A program made the position numbers and the translations under genes. Source: Flavobacteriaceae bacterium (GTDB lineage Bacteria > Bacteroidota > Bacteroidia > Flavobacteriales > Flavobacteriaceae). From it: a DNA stretch of 7,505 bases. The DNA is taken from the NCBI GenBank assembly GCA_013214425.1, contig JABSPN010000142.1, forward strand, positions 1 through 7,505, read 5' to 3'. The notes under the pieces were generated by a model that did no database searches, was not told the DNA's origin, and saw only the letters and a program-made list of their open reading frames with translations. Position 1 is the stretch's first letter. Every line of letters starts with the position of its first letter. Positions 5,597 to 7,505 of the stretch are shown here, one piece after another.

Positions 5597-7505
5597 ATGG
5601 AAAAAGAGTCTAGATATATGAAACTTTCTGGGTTAGAACCTTTAATAATAACCCCAGAAAGTAATTTTATTAACGTTGGAGAACGTACCAATGTAGCAGG
5701 ATCAAGAAAATTCTTGAGACTCGTTAAGGAAGAAAAATTTGATGAAGCCTTAGATATAGCCAGACATCAGGTAGATGGGGGAGCCCAGATATTAGATGTT
5801 AATATGGATGATGGCCTTATCGATGGGAAGGAAGCTATGATTAAATTCTTGAACTTAATTGCAGCCGAGCCTGATATCTGTAGAATTCCTATTATGATTG
5901 ATAGTTCAAAATGGGAAATTATAGAAGCTGGGTTGCAAGTAGTTCAGGGAAAAAGCGTTGTGAATTCTATTTCTCTAAAAGAAGGAGAAGAAAAATTTAT
6001 TTGGGAAGCTAAACAAATAAAGCGTTACGGAGCAGCTGTAATTGTGATGGCTTTTGATGAGGTAGGACAAGCCGATACCTATGAAAGACGTGTTGAAATT
6101 AGTAAGAGATCTTACGATGTCTTAGTCAATAAAGTCAACTTTCCTCCGGAAGACATCATTTTCGATTTGAATATTTTTCCAGTAGCCACAGGAATGGAAG
6201 AGCATAGGAAAAATGCAATCGATTTTATAGAAGGGACTAGATGGGTAAGACAAAACCTAACACATGCAAGTGTAAGTGGAGGAGTGAGTAACGTCTCATT
6301 TTCATTTAGAGGAAATAATTTAGTCCGTGAAGCCATGCACTCCGTATTCTTATACCATGCTATTCAGGCAGGAATGAATATGGGAATTGTGAATCCAACC
6401 ATGTTGGAAGTTTACGATGATATTCCAAAAGATTTATTAGAGCATGTTGAAGATGTTATCTTAGATCGAAGAGATGATGCAACCGAAAGATTGCTCGAAT
6501 TTGCTGAAACGGTAAAAGGAACTGCTAAAGAAAAAGTAATAGACGAATCTTGGAGAGAAAATGTATTACAAGAGCGAATTACTCATGCTTTAGTAAAAGG
6601 TATAGAGACCTATATCGTTGATGATGTAGAAGAAGCCAGACAAGAAGTTGCAAAACCAATTGAAGTAATAGAAGGCCATTTAATGAAAGGAATGAATGTA
6701 GTTGGAGATTTATTTGGATCGGGTAAAATGTTTTTACCGCAGGTAGTGAAGTCGGCCAGAGTAATGAAAAAAGCGGTGGCCTATTTACAACCTTTTATTG
6801 AAGCCGATAAAGATGCTCACCAGCGATCCCTAGGGAAGATATTAATGGCAACAGTAAAAGGAGATGTGCATGATATTGGGAAAAATATTGTAAGTGTGGT
6901 TTTGGGTTGTAATAATTATGAAATAGTTGATTTAGGCGTGATGGTTCCTCCTGAAAAAATCATCGAAACTGCTAAAAAAGAGAATGTCGATATCATTGGA
7001 TTGTCAGGATTAATCACTCCGTCTTTAGATGAAATGGTATATCTGGCTAAGGAAATGGAGCGTCAGGACCTGGACATCCCATTATTAATAGGTGGTGCCA
7101 CGACTTCGAAAGCACATACGGCGGTTAAAATCGATCCAGAGTATAAAAATGCTGTTGTTCATGTAAATGATGCGTCAAGAGCAGTTACGGTTGTTGGAGA
7201 TTTACTCAACAAAAAAACGACGCATGATTATATTGCAAAACTAAAGGCCGATTATGATGAGTTCAGAGATAAGTTCCTGAAAAGAGGTAAAACCAAATCC
7301 TATATTACTATTCAGGAAGCTCGAGAGAATAAGTTTTCAGTTGATTGGGAAAGCTCAGTCATAACAAAACCTAATGAGCTGGGTGTACAAACCTTGTTAC
7401 AGTTAAGTCTTAAAGAGTTATTGCCTTATATAGATTGGACTCCGTTTTTTATCTCCTGGGATTTACACGGGAAGTTCCCTAGGATTCTAGAAGACGAAGT
7501 AGTAG
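5597..7505 (+). CDS. metH: Methionine synthase, folate/B12/reactivation subunit (3' partial)
   Basis: The frame stays open to the right edge, giving 636 codons; the family suggests about 890 in full. Residues 20-290 are the methyltetrahydrofolate-binding (pterin) barrel: NVGERTNVAGSRKF, MIDSSKWE (Asp102), SGGVSNVSFSFRGN (Asn232). Residues 325-400 are the cobalamin cap (EVIEGHLMKGMNVVGDLFG, FLPQVVKSARVMKKAVAYL). Residues 410-540 are the B12-binding Rossmann domain, with GDVHDIGKN (His425, the lower cobalt ligand, E. coli His759), SGLITPS (Ser470 and Ser476, E. coli Ser804 and Ser810) and GGATTSKAHTAVKI. The SAM-binding reactivation domain starts after about 560 and is cut at YIDWTPFF...PRILEDEVV. 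Together with the upstream protein it reconstitutes MetH: methyl-THF plus homocysteine gives THF plus methionine. ATG 5597 follows an A-rich leader; ATG 5618 (MKLSGLEP) is a possible alternative start. Both metH genes lie in the same frame. Confidence 0.95.
   Translation, partial: MEKESRYMKLSGLEPLIITPESNFINVGERTNVAGSRKFLRLVKEEKFDEALDIARHQVDGGAQILDVNMDDGLIDGKEAMIKFLNLIAAEPDICRIPIMIDSSKWEIIEAGLQVVQGKSVVNSISLKEGEEKFIWEAKQIKRYGAAVIVMAFDEVGQADTYERRVEISKRSYDVLVNKVNFPPEDIIFDLNIFPVATGMEEHRKNAIDFIEGTRWVRQNLTHASVSGGVSNVSFSFRGNNLVREAMHSVFLYHAIQAGMNMGIVNPTMLEVYDDIPKDLLEHVEDVILDRRDDATERLLEFAETVKGTAKEKVIDESWRENVLQERITHALVKGIETYIVDDVEEARQEVAKPIEVIEGHLMKGMNVVGDLFGSGKMFLPQVVKSARVMKKAVAYLQPFIEADKDAHQRSLGKILMATVKGDVHDIGKNIVSVVLGCNNYEIVDLGVMVPPEKIIETAKKENVDIIGLSGLITPSLDEMVYLAKEMERQDLDIPLLIGGATTSKAHTAVKIDPEYKNAVVHVNDASRAVTVVGDLLNKKTTHDYIAKLKADYDEFRDKFLKRGKTKSYITIQEARENKFSVDWESSVITKPNELGVQTLLQLSLKELLPYIDWTPFFISWDLHGKFPRILEDEVV

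Noticed and set aside
6112..6336. Open frame on the - strand inside the second metH gene.
   Set aside because: It is antisense to the conserved folate-binding barrel and has no supporting features.

Overview
The window looks like ordinary chromosome from a marine or soil member of the Flavobacteriia (Bacteroidota). The signs are an AT-rich base composition, A-rich rather than Shine-Dalgarno-like leaders before the start codons, a TTTG / TAnnTTTG promoter, a lipoprotein whose mature N-terminus reads CQKDDD (the Bacteroidota surface-export signal), and a methionine synthase divided into two adjacent genes, as is common in this phylum. The species cannot be named from the sequence.

Layout: (1) Bases 2-1411, + strand, hold the C-terminal 469 residues of a helical, TPR-like protein of unknown function whose start lies left of the window. 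(2) A bidirectional hairpin terminator at 1416-1441 separates it from the convergent gene. (3) Bases 1482-4265, - strand, encode a 927-residue surface lipoprotein: lipid-attachment signal, carboxypeptidase-regulatory-like beta domain, a conserved middle module, a second beta domain, then about 15 irregular leucine-rich repeats and a C-terminal cap. (4) The divergent intergenic region 4266-4579 carries a good flavobacterial promoter, a complete SAM-I (S-box) riboswitch aptamer and a leader with candidate switching elements. (5) Bases 4580-5575 and 5597 to beyond the right edge, + strand, encode the homocysteine-activating and the folate/B12/reactivation parts of cobalamin-dependent methionine synthase (MetH).

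The right half is a coherent regulatory unit. SAM, made from methionine, would be sensed by the leader RNA, which would turn down the two-gene methionine synthase. The two MetH proteins must act together: the first binds zinc and homocysteine, and the second carries methyltetrahydrofolate, cobalamin and the SAM-dependent reactivation module. The left half (TPR-like protein and LRR lipoprotein) has no visible functional link to methionine metabolism.

I found no transposon, CRISPR array, tRNA, rRNA, phage gene or clear novel system. The points most worth a second look are the candidate expression platform of the riboswitch, the exact way MetH is split, and the architecture of the surface lipoprotein.
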